This document shows positions 12,175-25,724 of a stretch of 64,000 bases of DNA, in pieces; the first letter of the stretch is position 1; each line of letters opens with the position of its first letter. A model generated the notes under the pieces. It had not been told where the DNA came from. It did no database searches and worked only from the letters and a program-made list of their open reading frames with translations. The DNA lies in contig NMRB01000050.1 of assembly GCA_002633025.1 (NCBI GenBank), positions 701,571-765,570 on the forward strand. The letters run 5' to 3'. Position numbers and translations under genes: made by a program. This stretch comes from Notospermus geniculatus. Lineage: Eukaryota; Nemertea; Pilidiophora; Heteronemertea; Lineidae.

Positions 12175-13029
12175 TATAGTCACACAAGCTGGTGTGGTGA
12201 CATAATAACGGAAATGCCTTTTCCATACAAAGGAGAGGTGTGTGTGTCCACCCACGTCCACTTTTCCATCAAAGATGACAGCACGTCGACGAAAACTGAC
12301 GCAACTGATGTCACATTTCCCATTATCGTTTAGAACCGAGCAAATTCCTATACAGCAGAAAGGGTAAAGGTTTATCGGAAGAGGGCTGGTCCTGTAAAGA
12401 ACATCTGAACCCAGACCACCTCACGGCACCCTGTACAACATAAATCTCACAAATGAATGGTGAATAAATATTCATACAATCAAAACTGACACCCCGTTGG
12501 AGAGGGACGGTGAATCATAACAAGCCATGACATCGCCTTTCAATTAGCATGGTACGTCTCCCATTTACGCTCGCTATGTCAACTCCATATGGCAACACTT
12601 TGTATTACCGGTATTAGCCCTGAATGGAAGTGTTTGGAGCCGTACGTACAGCCTAGGAATGCTATGAATATGGCTCGATTCGCAGGCAAATTGTGCGATA
12701 AGTGTGCAAATTGCTTCCTCTGTGATCCTGATGGGAGCTGATCACCGTATATCATATAGACGTATTCACTGAATGGCATGTCCTCGCATAAATGAGATGA
12801 TATATGAAGGCGAGGAATGGGTAAATAAATGAACCTATGAAGTTTTGTTACATAAAAACATCCATAGCAACTTTCACTGCAATAGCATAGCATGCCACCC
12901 AGGTACTGTGGTAGGCCCTACTACTTTTTAAGCAAAGTTCGGACAAACATTACGAATCATACACAGATTTCTGAGTGTGCGTTTTGTCTGCACCTATAGA
13001 GGACAAAGCAGATTCGGACAAACAACATG

Positions 13030-13160
13030 AAGTGACCGGGCTGACGTTGTTCGGGCAGCTCGCTATACAGTCTAAATCTGCTTCGCATTATTGCCCCAGT
13101 GTGTCCAGAAACCTTTCTAGAGAACTCGAGGAGCAGCTCATTCAGCAACACTCACTTGAT
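13030..13160. repeat. Degenerate dispersed repeat
   Basis: The segment with CCAGAAACCTTTCTAGAGAA then CTCGAGGAGCAGCTC resembles stretches near 1190-1260 and 31940-32035 (and the second copy near 43230-43330), which carry TTTCTGGGGACTC followed by GAGGAGCA or TGGCAGCTCC. Old interspersed repeat; the open frame over it is not considered a gene. Confidence 0.4.
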
Positions 13161-16100
13161 CCTTTCAGACAAGTTGAGAATACGAAGTGGCAACTCGGTC
13201 GGGAATCCAACCGGAGTCTGAAGCATTACCGCCACGACATCACGTTTCCCAATATGAAAACTGGAGAACTTCTATTTCATTTCAGATGGAATGCACACAT
13301 GGGCTGATAACCTCAACATGTTTGTGTAAGGGGCTGTTGGGGAGCGAGCGGCAGGACCCCCGATAACCTTGGGATGCACGAACCCACGATGAACCGAGGA
13401 AGTTGAAAACAAAGATTTTGCTTTCTTTACCAACTGCTCCTGAAGTGATTTACCTTTTTGCTTTCTTAAACTTAATTACAAGAAACCAGAAGAAACTGAA
13501 GAGAAATGTTTTCAATTATTGCCGCCAAACATGACAGCCGTGAACAGAATCTGACGGTATCGATCGAGGAGATCTTAAAAGGTCAGAATGTTTCGAGAAC
13601 GAAGGCGAATCGATATGATGGAATAGATAATTATTCATGAAGGAAACACAGAATGGATTTGATTTCAAAGAAGAGATGGGGATATGTATGGATCAGAGAC
13701 CAGGAAATGGTATGAGATGGGATAAGGGAGAATCTTGGTATTAGAATCTGCTGTTGAGAATGTGGCTGTGGTTCAGGAAGGTTATTCCCTGCCCAACATA
13801 CAAGAAGGATATGATGGGTCCTATTATACTGAAGATTCTACAGGCAAAGCCGTAGAAAGGGGCTTTCATTCAACTGCATGGTTTTGACGTCATATAGCTT
13901 TCGTGAATGCTTTCTTGTTCCTTTTCGCTCCAAATAGCCTGGTCAAGAACACTCATCACATTCAGAACTTAAACCCAAGTATCCTATCAATATGTCATAT
14001 CTTCAAGACCCTTAATGGTGAGATGGGTATTTGCTTGAAATTCACAACACATTCGATAAGTAAATGTGACAAGTCTATGAATTTTTCATTCATTCACGTT
14101 CCTGTGGGGATAGGCACTTCAAACATTGACTGAACTTGACAAAAGAGCCATGGATATTGACCTGCTGTTTCCCAATTCACAACTCTGCCACTTACTGCCT
14201 GTCAACATATGTCCATCTGACGGAGTTTGAAAGCGGCCTTAGAGCCAGAACCAAACCTTCAATAAAACAACCCATTTTATTTGTAACAACAACTGGTAGA
14301 TGCACTGTGGCGGCCGCTCCAGAAACTGTTCCGTGGCAGTGAAGTCAAGAATCAGCTTGTTTTGAGCTCATCCTATCCACCACAATCACAATCTCTGCAC
14401 AACTTTGGAACACCATGTAAAAGGCGACCAATGAGCCAGTCATGATAAACCAATGTGACCTTGCCTCCATCCATCAGGCTAATTGACATCCTATGTTCGC
14501 TAACCATATCACACACAGCAAAGCTTTTTACACCAAAGCTTTGTGTTGCTTGGCACGCAACGCCGCTGGACAATCACGAGGACGTGAAAATACCACGGTG
14601 CTTTAATCGCATGGATGTCGTTCGGGCAGAATCATGTAAATGGAAGGTTTAGCTACATCCGGGTGGAATTCGGTGAAGTACTTAAGAGAAGGTTGATGCA
14701 GAAATGTCAGACGATTACGATGATATGGTAGTATCAGAACGGAAGGCGTGTGGCCTATCTTGGAAGCAGAAAGACACATTTATGGCACGGTATCCAGGCA
14801 GAATTTCATGGAGCACAAACACGAGGGTATTGATCAGAATGAAACGGAAACGGACATAAATTGTATGTTACTACTTTAGGCAACGTATGACAGGAAATCA
14901 TTCTCTCATCCACAGTGACTAAACATTAATACGCAGATTTGAGAGTTTCAAACCCTCTCAAAGTTGTATTTTGATGTTGAGTGCCAGGCCATTGTGCGCA
15001 AGAGAGCTAATCATGCTGTAACTTAGGTTGACGGCATTGCTCTATGCCACACAAACGCTTCTTGTACCTTGGAGTAGAAAATGTTACAAACCAATGCTTT
15101 CCAGAGAAATCGAGGCTGGCATGGAACCAGGCTCTTCGTTCGTGATGACTTATTAGTAAGTGATCTAAGGGATACAGAAGTACTAGGCACCAGTTATCAA
15201 TCATTGAAGGTGTCTCAACTGTCCATCCTTGTCGTCAGAATGTCTTCCCACTGACATAACCATTTCTTGAGAAATCTTCCTTTCAGCCGCTGACCACAAC
15301 CACAGCAGCCACACTGGCCACTTTCTCCTCAAGACAACCTCCCCTTCGAGAGCTCGACTGACCATACTCTCATCAGGCGGGCCATCCCCTTATCAGCCAC
15401 TCTTTCTTAGCCACCCAGTGAATTCTCTTGACAGGCAAGATCCACTTCAAACGTACGATAAACTATGAAGAGAAAGAGCAAACACAGGAGCATCGGATAG
15501 CTGGACGGCTTTGTTAGTCACAAGGAAATAACTGGCCACAAGTCTGGAATTGCCTCAACTCGGCCTTGGCTGACCACAGCTGGGAAGAGAGAGGTTTCTG
15601 ATCAGCACATTAGCTGAAGCAAGCGATACAGGAGGACCGATCGAGCTGCAGAATTCAGGCTGCCTTGCCAGTCCTTCATCAGCAATAATATTCCAAGGTC
15701 CCAATCTCTGCCAAGGCAAGTGAGAACCAGTATCAACAGCTCCACCATGCTGATGAGATACCTAGGAAGAGCTAACCCCAGTCAAGCAAGTCTATCAACC
15801 TTGCCACAAGCAGGGATGACAGACCAATCAGTCAGACAACCAGGGTAGCAAACCTTAATTCCCGGAGCCTGGGAAATGCCTTCCGCAAAACCCTGGGCAT
15901 GTTAGGTCTGAGGAACCTTGATGGCTCAGAAACATTCTTAAGTACCGGTACCATGACATTGATTTCTCCTTTAGTTTTTTACACCAGAAGATAAGCTCCT
16001 CTTTCAAAACACTCGAGGGCTAGGTTCAGTCACCAGATTTTCAGAATCCTCTTTTCTAAAAGGTCAAATGCCCTAATTAACTAAAACAAATGCTTACCTT

Positions 16101-16293
16101 TTGGTACATAATGCGGCTATATTACAAAGAACCAAGAAATTATTTTCTGTGTACTTGTAACTTGGGTCAGTATCATCTGCACAACAAAACTTAGAATTCA
16201 AAATCTGCTTTGAAAACTGATGAAAAAGCTGCTTTTCCTCAATATTATTTCCAGTTCTAAGACAGAGGCTTCCAGACTTAACCATCTGAACTC

Positions 16294-16419
16294 AATGGCT
16301 GGTATTCGTTCAAGTTAGCAAATGCTTTTACTTAAGATTTGCACAGCAGTGTCCAATGTAAATGAACTGCCAAATTTATTAGTGAAAGCATTTGCTAGCT
16401 TTTACAAATGTCAGCCAAT
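16294..16419. mobile_element. MITE, 36-bp imperfect inverted repeats
   Basis: Left arm ATGGCTGGTATTCGTTCAAG continues into TTAGCAAATGCTTTTAC; the right arm is its diverged reverse complement (GTGAAAGCATTTGCTAGC, then CAGCCAAT). A second copy in the opposite orientation lies at 60224-60331 and shares the interior GTCCAATGTAAATG. Confidence 0.75.
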
Positions 16420-16949
16420 GCACTGCATGCAAGTGGGCCCACTCCTATTCACAATGTACAGTGGCATGATGATGTAAGTTTGCCCTGACAAACCTGACAT
16501 TTGAATAGAATTACAAGACTGCTTGAATCCAACTCAATTTTTGGTAGTGCCTTACATTGATTACATTTTTTGCATACCGTAACAATGCATCAGAATCACC
16601 CAGATTACAGCACCAATGGATCACAAAACATAGAGCATTCAGAGCAACACACTACCAATTTGCCCACCGCCCGAATCGGGTGTAAACCATGGATTATGTG
16701 TGTCTGCACACAGCACCCGCCCGCCACACTTTATTACGTTGCCATGTTTATTGATTTCCGTAGCGATCAATAGGACAGTGGAAATAAACGGTCATACATA
16801 CGAAAGCAGGAGGGGAGACATACTTAGAGTTAGTGCAACAAGAATGAGCATTGATTATGGGCAAATGGCGCGATGAACTTGCCAAGGCAGTCCAAGCTTC
16901 GGTCACAATCTGATCATAACGACCAACTTCAACTTAGGACACCTAGAAA

Positions 16950-16994
16950 TGTTGTGACACAGGGAACAAGCACTAAGAACCACTGATTACCTCA
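16950..16994. mobile_element. Half copy of the foldback at 740-834
   Basis: Ends AAGAACCACTGATTACCTCA, identical to the right arm of the element at 740-834, and continues into the same flanking interior (GTGACA, GGGA, AGCAC). The left arm is missing. Confidence 0.65.
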
Positions 16995-17496
16995 ACGCTG
17001 TGCCAAGGACATTTCGTCAGTAAGAAAAAATAATCTTTTCTTCTAACATCTTCGATCGACAAAGCTCGTGACGAAGCTTTTGAAGCAGACCATAAACAAA
17101 CAGTGAAGCCCAAACACCATCCTTGTCTTCCATTTCTCAAAGACTCGTCACTACGGCACCAGCAAAAAGATTTGTCTCTGTAGCTTCACATCAAAGGTAA
17201 CAAGATAAAACCTAATCTCCAACAGCAAGGTCACCGATCTAAAGATACAGACTGATGCTTTTTGTTGGAAGTGCTTTTGAAGAGTCTGATGTTGACTTCA
17301 GAAAATGAGATTATGAAAGTAAGCGGAGATTTTCTTCAAGGGAAACAAGTTGCGGAGAAATAAAAGTTTGTCTTTGTTGAGAGAAGTAGAATATGAAGGC
17401 TTGTCTACAGGGTGTCTCAGGAAAGCGCTTTCATATTAGTGCTTTTTCACTGCAAAGTCACAAGCCTCAACCACAGGAGTCTCCCAGACACAATTC

Positions 17497-17520
17497 GGGG
17501 GGGGGGGGGGGGGGNGGGGG
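17497..17520. other. Poly-G run with an N
   Basis: An uninterrupted G tract apart from an N at 17515. Probably an unresolved homopolymer at a contig edge; its true length is unknown. Confidence 0.8.
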
Positions 17521-19546
17521 ATCAAGCAGTGACTCATTCAGGCCTCCTTAATCCACTTTTAACCAGTTGAAAGTACAAATAGTAATTTTTTTACAAAGAA
17601 TTGAACCAGAATTGCTCCCGAGCAATGGAAACTCATTATTCACTCACTAGAGGACATTTTTGCAGCATCCTGTACACAACTGAGGTCAACAAACAGGATA
17701 CAGCAAGTCTGCAGCAACCTGAGATATGAAATCACGAATCCCATCAATTTCGTTCCAAGAAAATATGCCCAGGGGAAGGAAGACATACAGGAACCGAGAC
17801 CATCAACAATAAATTAATCTGCAAAACATGATATGCGCTCTTGTTCCAAAGCTACATCAAGAAATAACTGGAAAATGACCATGGCATATTGGGATGGAAC
17901 GGTTACATTAGATTCTCATCTTATGAGTCTACAATTTCTAATACCGGTACCATCAACAAGCCAATTTTGTTATAGAGATAGGTGTTGCCCACTCTCCAAG
18001 AGGAAGACTTGCTCCACAGCACTAACTCTTCAGCTGGAGACTTACTTTCATTACAGTCTCCAAATACGAGACTCGCTCCACAAAGCTGACTCTGCTGCTG
18101 GAGACTCATTTCTAATACACATGATATGACAAGTATTGGACAAAATCTCCAAAAAGAGGTTCAACACATTTATTATGTGGTTGGAGAGTCTATTGATTGT
18201 AGCTTTCTGCGGTACTCTTGTACAATCAAGTAAAAGCTGAATACGGCAACTTTTGTAGGAATCGAGGTTGCGGAAGTAAGTAACAATGCTCAGTTCTGGC
18301 TTAGGGCGTTGTCACAGCAACCTTGGTGAAAGGATTACGGAGTGTTTTTCATGAGATGGTATATGTCTTCAGGCGAACAGGAAGCATCTTGGTTCAACTC
18401 AGGACGTATACAATATGAGTGCAATTTCAGCTTCATGTTTTTATGGGAAAGAAATTATGGAAGAATGCCTTGTAATCCTTCCGTGAAGGGCAGGCACTGC
18501 TCCAGAGCAGCAGCTTGCAAAATTAATGTGCCTGACATACTCTGCATGGTCTTTCTGTTGATTTCAACATGTCTTGCAAGAAAACAAGCTGCATCAACAC
18601 GGGGCAGGGAGGCTGCCAATAATTCATCATGTTCTTGGTGATTCTGACTGAAAAACACGATGACGGATAATGGCGTAACGAACATTAATAATGCAGCGAC
18701 GGGCGTTAATTAGCCGCGAAGGATGTTATTGACTTGCAAATGCGAGTCAAATAGCCTGTGCAGGAATATACATCATTGACCAGGCCGGCTGAGAAGGCGA
18801 GGTCTGCAGATCCGCATCTTGTAGTCACGAAAGCTGAAGGATTACTTGATGGTACTTCTGCATAGCGTCAGATTGGCATGTGATGCATTTCAACCAACTT
18901 TTTGGCACTGTTGCAACTCTTTCCGAGTTTGTTTGCAGCTAGCCAGAGGGCATTCTTTTGCCCAGATTTTACAGAGAAATCAAAGACACTATGAGTCNTG
19001 CCCAGTTCACTGGCCAAGATATAAGCTGGGAGGGAACCAACAATCCTGAAATGCCCATTGAGAGCCAACTGGGCGAGAAGACTATGTCGGGGAGTGCCTT
19101 TGAAGCGAAGCGAAACGTTTCTTTCCAATAACTCTTCCTTTGTACATGATGGTTCTGGAGGTGGGTAGACAGATAAACAAGGACTCCGTGGGCGGCGTTT
19201 TGCTCCTTGATAGACGATCCCAAACGGAAAATCCCATTGGAGGTCAGATTAATGACACAGATAACTGAGAAGGGAGGAAAAATATTGCATTTTGGAGACA
19301 TCAGAAAGGTTGCACTGGTTATGGGTAGTGTTACGACATTGTTGACTGGAAGGGACAATTTCATGTGAGAATGAAATTATCGACTTAGTCTGAACAGTAG
19401 GAAGCCACACCTGGCTGAAGAGCTGTGGAGGGTTGTCCTGCTTTGTCCCCCACCCCACCCCACCAACAGGCGTGCGTGCACGCAATTTCCTGCCCAAGAG
19501 AGGATGTAGAAAATGAAGAAATGACCCCAGAGGAGTCGCCACTTAC

Positions 19547-19771
19547 CCATATTTGTAGTTTAACTCGCTTGTCTTGTCTAAACACGGTCTTGACCTTGAA
19601 ATCTATTCCAACTGTGCTTACAAACGCCGACGTGAATGAGTCGTCTGCATACCGGAATAGGAACGAGGTTTTACCAACACTACTGTTGCCTATTATTAAC
19701 AATTTGAACATATAATCAAAGTTTTGGTCTGCGGCATCTTTTTGCCATTTGGAGTCGCTAGCGGAGGCCAT
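19547..19771 (-). CDS. rab3: Rab3 GTPase, first coding exon
   Basis: 225 nt, 75 codons, starting ATG (19771-19769) and ending at a GTAAGT donor. The protein starts [20 protein letters not shown]. The P-loop GNSSVGKT is at about residues 28-35 and the switch I/effector loop [11 protein letters not shown] at about 48-58, followed by [11 protein letters not shown] and KLQIW. These are near-invariant Rab3 sequences. The ATG follows CAG directly (TTTTCAG at 19778-19772), so the upstream neighbour is probably a non-coding 5' exon spliced to the base before the start codon; a candidate lies at 27114-27300. The longer open frame upstream of this ATG is intron/SINE sequence. Confident identification of the subfamily; paralogue number cannot be told. 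Confidence 0.97.
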
Positions 19772-19929
19772 CTGAAAAGACAGAAAGGGGAAAACATCAG
19801 AATTATGATTGGATAAAAGTCTGTAAATCAAGAGCAATCTCTGCAGGTGATTAAATGCAACGTTGGAGGGAACCAGAGTGTCAGAGAATGCTTTTGCTTT
19901 CACTAACAATATCATGAAATGGCCTGACG

Positions 19930-19990
19930 GGTCGAACCTACAGCCTCCGAGTCGACAGGCGCTGATTCTGCACTGCACCACTCTGACACT
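19930..19990 (-). mobile_element. tRNA-derived SINE head
   Basis: On the minus strand an A-box-like AGAGTGGTGCAGTGC is followed at tRNA spacing by the B-box-like TAGGTTCGACCC. It lies just upstream of the rab3 ATG exon. Same head type as at 3327 and 34877. No cloverleaf ends. Confidence 0.5.
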
Positions 19991-20149
19991 TAAGTTCAAC
20001 GGAAAATATGAGGAATTTCACAGGGAATAATCTGAAACTAAACAAGCCAAAGCTGTTTCCTCACGAGACCTTCCTAATTCACACACAACAGAAAAGCTAA
20101 AACGTCCGTTAGTCACGTAAATGCTTTCAATTTCTTTCCAATGTCTCTG

Positions 20150-20360
20150 AAGTACTCTGCATAAAATATGAAATGTGAAGTTCACTAATTACTTCAGGGC
20201 TTGGTTTTTCCATATTGGAAATCGAGCCTAACTCCTTGGGACTTGGTTTTTCTGTTTTTTCCATCTTGAAAGTATTTAAAATCGAGCCCAACACCTTGGG
20301 TTTTGGTTTTTCCGTTTTTTCCATCTTGTACATGTAAGTATTGAAAATCGAGTTTAACTC
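20150..20360. repeat. Tandem repeat, about 65-bp unit, 3 copies
   Basis: Blocks CTTGGTTTTTC, TTTTTTCCATCTTG and AAATCGAGCCYAAC recur three times in order with small indels. Located a few hundred bases upstream of the rab3 ATG exon. Confidence 0.75.
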
Positions 20361-22458
20361 CTTTTAAAGTGTCGATTTCGTGCTGCGTGCCTATATACCA
20401 GGCTTATCGATTGTTTTTTTGTGTACAGCACAATGAATAGAAATATATTTCAAATGAAATTACAAAATAAATGGCTATGTCTTTATAATGGTATAAAACA
20501 TTCGTCCATCTGTTTCCCCAATGGGACCAAATTTACGTTCAAATTTTTCTGGCGTCAGACACTGGACATGTTTAGTGGAACCTCTCTATTGAGGACACGT
20601 TTTGGACTGCTTAAGACTGAACTCTGCTGTCCTTCATTGACAGGTGTCCGCCTGGCAGAGGTGCTCTTTTAAGGAACATTCTCCTGTACAAATCTATGCC
20701 ATGCTTGTATAATTATCCGAAATGGACTGGTATGGCTTCAGCATAAGTACTCAAAATTGGCCATTTGCAATGGATAATGCCTGCCTCATGCCAAACATGT
20801 GATAATGCCTGCCTCATGCCAAACATGTAACTTGTCCACCCACTGAAGATCCTAACACGGCATTTGGTGAAGCTTGACTCGGGTTATAATGTGAAACGCT
20901 TTAGACAGTGGAGAGCACTACATGAAAGCTCTAGAAGGTTACACACCTTCCAACAACAAAGTATGGGAGGCCATTTCTGACAATGACTCATGCACGCACA
21001 ACTTTAGAGCAGCATGTTGAGTAATATCAGTAGGTCTACAAAAGCTGATGAAATGTTTAGGTGATGCAGGTTGAGTCCTTCTAGCTCATGTCACAACTCA
21101 AACAATGAAGTGCGTAATCCATCGAGTCCAGCTGTTTAAACCATTGTTATGGATCAATACATGGGATGGGTTCATTACGGCAAGAACAGATGGTGGCGAC
21201 GGATTCGACGAACTCTGCTCAGTGTTTTTATCCTACTTTCAATTTCGGAATATCCTCTTTGATTCAACTTCAGGTGATAGAAATGCTCATGACATCCATA
21301 TTGCGCAGGTGACATTATTTCCAGTATAGTAGGACTGTGCCTTCAGACCAGACATCACAAGACTGACGGCATGACGAATTTAACCTTGCCTTCAGTGGTT
21401 CAAGATACACCTTGACGTACAACATGCTTTTTTGAAAACAGTAAACAAGTGGTGACAGCAATGAAACATGACCTTGATGTTAGTAAGAAGCAACCTTCAA
21501 ATCTCAATTGACATCCCTAATTTCAATCCTGTAACCTGGAGGTGTAGCGTTTAATTTCCCATGATTGTAACATTACCAGCATCAAGTTGATGTCACAGAT
21601 TAGCAACGACCTTCAAATCAACCCACACAATGCCTTGAAGCAAGACTTCCTTTCCTTTGTCGAGGAATGTGTAGTGCTGGTATTGGCTTGTTTTTATATG
21701 AAATGTACATGAAAATAACTGATACTCCATTGTACTTAGAGTAGGAAATTCTCAAATACCCTGAGGAGGTGTAGGCAAACGTTAAGTACGCATTGCTCGC
21801 ACAGCTTCTCAGTAGGATGGATTTGACGTTGAGGACCAGTGTTGCCTACCATCTTTCTTTTATGATAACATCCATCACATCAGACTTTTTGTATCCTTAT
21901 CCTCAGAAACGATCAAATAGTTGCCGCGTCCACAGAGTGCTGACACCACCCATGGGAAGGCAAGACGTACATTGACTGCAGGGTAGCTGTGACACCTCCA
22001 AAATAGACAACACGACCAAGCCTCTAAGTTACGGCTGGACAGGATTGGTACCGGTAACCATAGAAACAACTTTTTGGATGGCTGGATGAAAAGGATGAGA
22101 TTGAAGCGCTCGTCCAACACTGAGAGGTAATGATAGTAATCCACCGCGGACACTGCCCGAATGAAACCTACTAATTACCACTTCAGTTGGCGACCTATTG
22201 GCAGGACCGCCAGGCCACCCCAAAGGAATAGATCGTCGGCAGATTGTCCTGAGGTAACCTCATTGCTGGGGACGTTATTTGATTCCCAGAAACCAATCAG
22301 ACCTAGTCGCCCCCTGATTTTCTGCGTATGACCCAAGGTACAAAACGTGGGATGAATTGAAAACAAAGACGGGACGGCTGGAAGTCAATGTCAGTTTGAA
22401 TCATACCTTGGCATCAGTGGCAAAGAAGTCCACTACGCCATTCGAATATCCAACTTCA

Positions 22459-22826
22459 GCACCAATCCTGCCTTCGGCACCAAACCTGCCATTGGCACCA
22501 AACCTGCCTTCGGCACCAAACCTGCCTTCGGCACCAAACCTGCCTTCGGCACCAATCCTGCCTTCGGCACCAAACCTGCCTTCGGCACCAATCCTGCCTT
22601 CGGCACCAATCCTGCCATCGGCACCAAACCTGCCATCGGCACCAAACCTGCCTTCGGCACCAAACCTGCCTTCAGCACCAAACTTGCCTTCGGCACCAAT
22701 CCTGCCATCGGCACCAATCCTGCCATCGGCACCAATCCTGCCATTGGCACCAAACCTGCCTTCAGCACCAAACCTGCCTTTGGCACCAAACCTGCCTTCA
22801 GCACCAAACCTGCCATCAGCACTTGG
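22459..22826. repeat. 18-bp minisatellite, about 20 copies
   Basis: Unit CCTTCGGCACCAAACCTG with variants (CCATCGGC, CCTTCAGC, CCAATCCTG). Because 18 is a multiple of three and the unit lacks stops, three frames stay open, giving repeated PSAPNL (plus) and GAEGRF or LVPKAG (minus) peptides. No splice or start context supports a gene. Confidence 0.95.
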
Positions 22827-24242
22827 CTTCATCGTGTCATTGACATGACTGACGTCACCCAGGATGCACATCAACACGAATCGCCGGCTAATCTGGAGCT
22901 AAATCACCACAATCATTTGTCCAATCAGCCAATCAGTTGGGATGGATGCGGTGGAGATGGATGCAATCTCTGTCAGGTTGTCAGGAGGAGGTGAAAATAG
23001 ACAGGTCATTAACTTCTCGTGCAGCTGATTCCTCACGTACGATCCCAGGATTAACCTCGTTCTGGGATTAAACCTCGGTCTGGTGTCTATGGTGACGCTG
23101 CCGTCATTCGGACGGGAGGTCAATGAGGGGTGGAAATGCTAAAGATCACCAAACCATTTATAATGATACAATTGTTATACTTTGACAGCAAAGGAAAGAC
23201 ACCCGCAATCAGAAATCCATCTGCCCGTAAGCTGGGATGAACCACGAAAACGCCCGAAATCATAGAGCACAAAGCAACCACGCTAAGGACAAAGTTACAT
23301 TCTGGGCAACTGATCCAACAAAATTAGTGATCATTACTGGCAATCAGTGATGGCAGTCAGGTCTGGTCATCACACAGCCATCAATTTCAAGGTCAATTTG
23401 AGGTTACCGACCTCATCAAGCCCTATCATCCTAGATCCAGCAAGGACAAGGCTTAATTGGGCCAACTGGCGTGATGGTGATGAAAACATTTCGCCAGGGA
23501 CATTAGGACGACTCGCACGACCAGGCAACCAAAACTGACCTGAAGAACGTTTCTTCCAGTTCTGTGCGCAGTTCATTTTGTTGATTGCAAAACTTTCGAC
23601 ATTGCATGTGGCATCACCCTCCACCCACAAACCTCCATGCATGTGGCACTGCCCTCTGAGTACCTCTCACCCTCCTGATCTCATGAATATGCAGGATACT
23701 CTCCAGCTAAGTGGACACCCCAGGGGACATGTGGCGGGCCTAATCAAATTTATCCGCCATGTTGGTCATTACGCATTTGTTCTCTGCCAGCATCAATATA
23801 TCACGAGTACCAGCCGCTAATGTAGACAACTGCTATCTGCTTTTTCTGGCCGTGTAGATTACACCCATCTCCGAGTCGATACATCTGCACAGCATAATGA
23901 AGGACACAGGATTACAGAGGTGCCCCTGTAGTAAGGACACCTTATGGACTGGCTCATGCTGTCCTAAACTGACACTAGTGACGGGTGTCCCAACTGAGCA
24001 CTGAGTACAGGATGAACACCACTTGCCGAATCGTGGACTGAAACTTGATGTCCAGAGGTGTCCGCAAAGGAAGGTTCCATTCTGTATAGATTTATGGGAC
24101 ATGAAAATGAGTCAACAAGGTTGCTGGGTGTGGAGTATTGAAAATGGTTGCCTAGATACCGCACACTCTGTTGCTGCAGTCATCAATTCATCTTTTTTAT
24201 GCCAACGAAGACAATCTGTCCAGCCCACTTTAGTCCTGGGGT

Positions 24243-24361
24243 GGTCGCATAGAAACTCCGCTAGCACTAGCGGAGCCCATCTGCCGATAGTGCTGTTCAT
24301 TTTTCCATGCTTTTTAACACCGATACGCTGTCGAAGCACTAGCGGAGTTTCTATGCGGCCG
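24243..24361. mobile_element. Short foldback/MITE
   Basis: Arms of about 25 bp: GGTCGCATAGAAACTCCGCT at the left and the reverse complement GGCCGCATAGAAACTCCGCT at the right, with about 65 bp between. No coding capacity. Confidence 0.75.
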
Positions 24362-25724
24362 GCCCTGGTCCATATCATAAAAGGCAAGAGAACTGACAGG
24401 GCAGGGAGCGAGTGAGCATTCGTGGAGCCAACGGCATAGATGGGGTTCTTATCGTTGATACAAAAGATATGCATAGCCAAGTGACAACACTATATTCCAC
24501 CTTGTTGGCTGGGGAATTTCCAAGTTCAGAGAAAGTTCTACTGCGCAGCTCATTTTTAAAGTACAAACCACCCCTACCAGTGATGAAGTTGGCCGAAGCA
24601 TGCAAAACTGCTCTCCGGCAACATTGCATCAATCGTAATGGATTTTTAATGTTTATCTATGAGTTCCGTACAGGCGATTGTCGCATTATGCATCTGGATG
24701 ACAACGATAACAACTCCCGGAGACGGGACAGCTGTTGTCGCGTCCTATCAGTCTTCATAATCCAGGCATTGGTGGTGAACTCATTTGCATATCCAGACAA
24801 CGCTGGTACCGGTCTCCTTACTGATTGGCCAAGGATGCGATGACATGCAACAGATAGGAAGGGTACAACTACAAGTAGAACTTGTAAACAGAATACGAAC
24901 ACCGACGATGAATGCTACTCCTTGAAAATGACACCCACATCATCATGAGGCAGAACTCCTTGAAAACTTGAAAATGTCACCCATATCATAGAACACAACT
25001 TGAAACAACTCCCATATCGTGGAATACGCACAATTCCCGAAAAAGGCACCGAGAATAAAATCACATGTGTCTCATCCTCCTTTTACTGCCCCTTTGGAAA
25101 TATCGCCAAGAACTGATGGAGGTACGTTTTCCCACTCACCATTAGAGCAGCCATTGTAGTGAAGGAAAAGACTCAAGAAGCATTGACGTCTCCACCGTAT
25201 CGTATGATGAGTCACAAACATCCACTGGATGAGGCGGTATACAGGAATAGATACACACACCAGACAGTTTATATGAATGACTACCAAATGATCACAGAAA
25301 AATTTGTGATGTTAAGGCTTGGTTCATAATGACACTCGTTAACAGTAATAATTAGGTCATCTTGCGTGGGACTGATCATTTCCTGATCAAACACGTTGAT
25401 ATTTTTGGCTCTAATTCATTGTTATTACGGTTGTTTTAGTCACCGCAGAGGGTTATTATATTTTCATAGCTTTAACCATGAAAATTGACCGACTCTAAAT
25501 GTAATTGTATTGTAATAACATCACAGATAAATGGAATACTTTAATTACGAGTGGCGACATAATGTCCTGTTAACGCACATGTCTGGCTTCATATACCAGG
25601 ACATTTACACATGTGTGGGTGGACCCCATTTGTTACACAGCTGGCCATGAATTAACTGAACCTATGGTGGTCCTGCAAGTCTAGGAAATGCTTTTACTAC
25701 ACTTTTGTACAGCTACCACTATGT

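Larger units (their letters stand above)
6680..19546 (-). other. rab3 intron (12.9 kb), repeat-rich
   Basis: Bounded by the GTAAGT donor at 19546-19541 and the TGCAG acceptor at 6684-6680. No coding exon was recognised. Contents: MITEs at 7191-7551, 11795-12174 and 16294-16419, an assembly overlap at 8385-9699, a half foldback at 16950-16994, and a poly-G run broken by an N at 17497-17520. A degenerate 60-bp direct repeat lies near 17995-18110, and another ambiguous base at 18998. The stretch 12990-15900 shows nothing I can name except a dispersed repeat near 13030-13160. Confidence 0.85.

Noticed and set aside
22357-22877. Long open frames on both strands (129-163 codons)
   Set aside because: They are produced by an 18-bp minisatellite whose unit length is a multiple of three; no start, splice or protein-family support.
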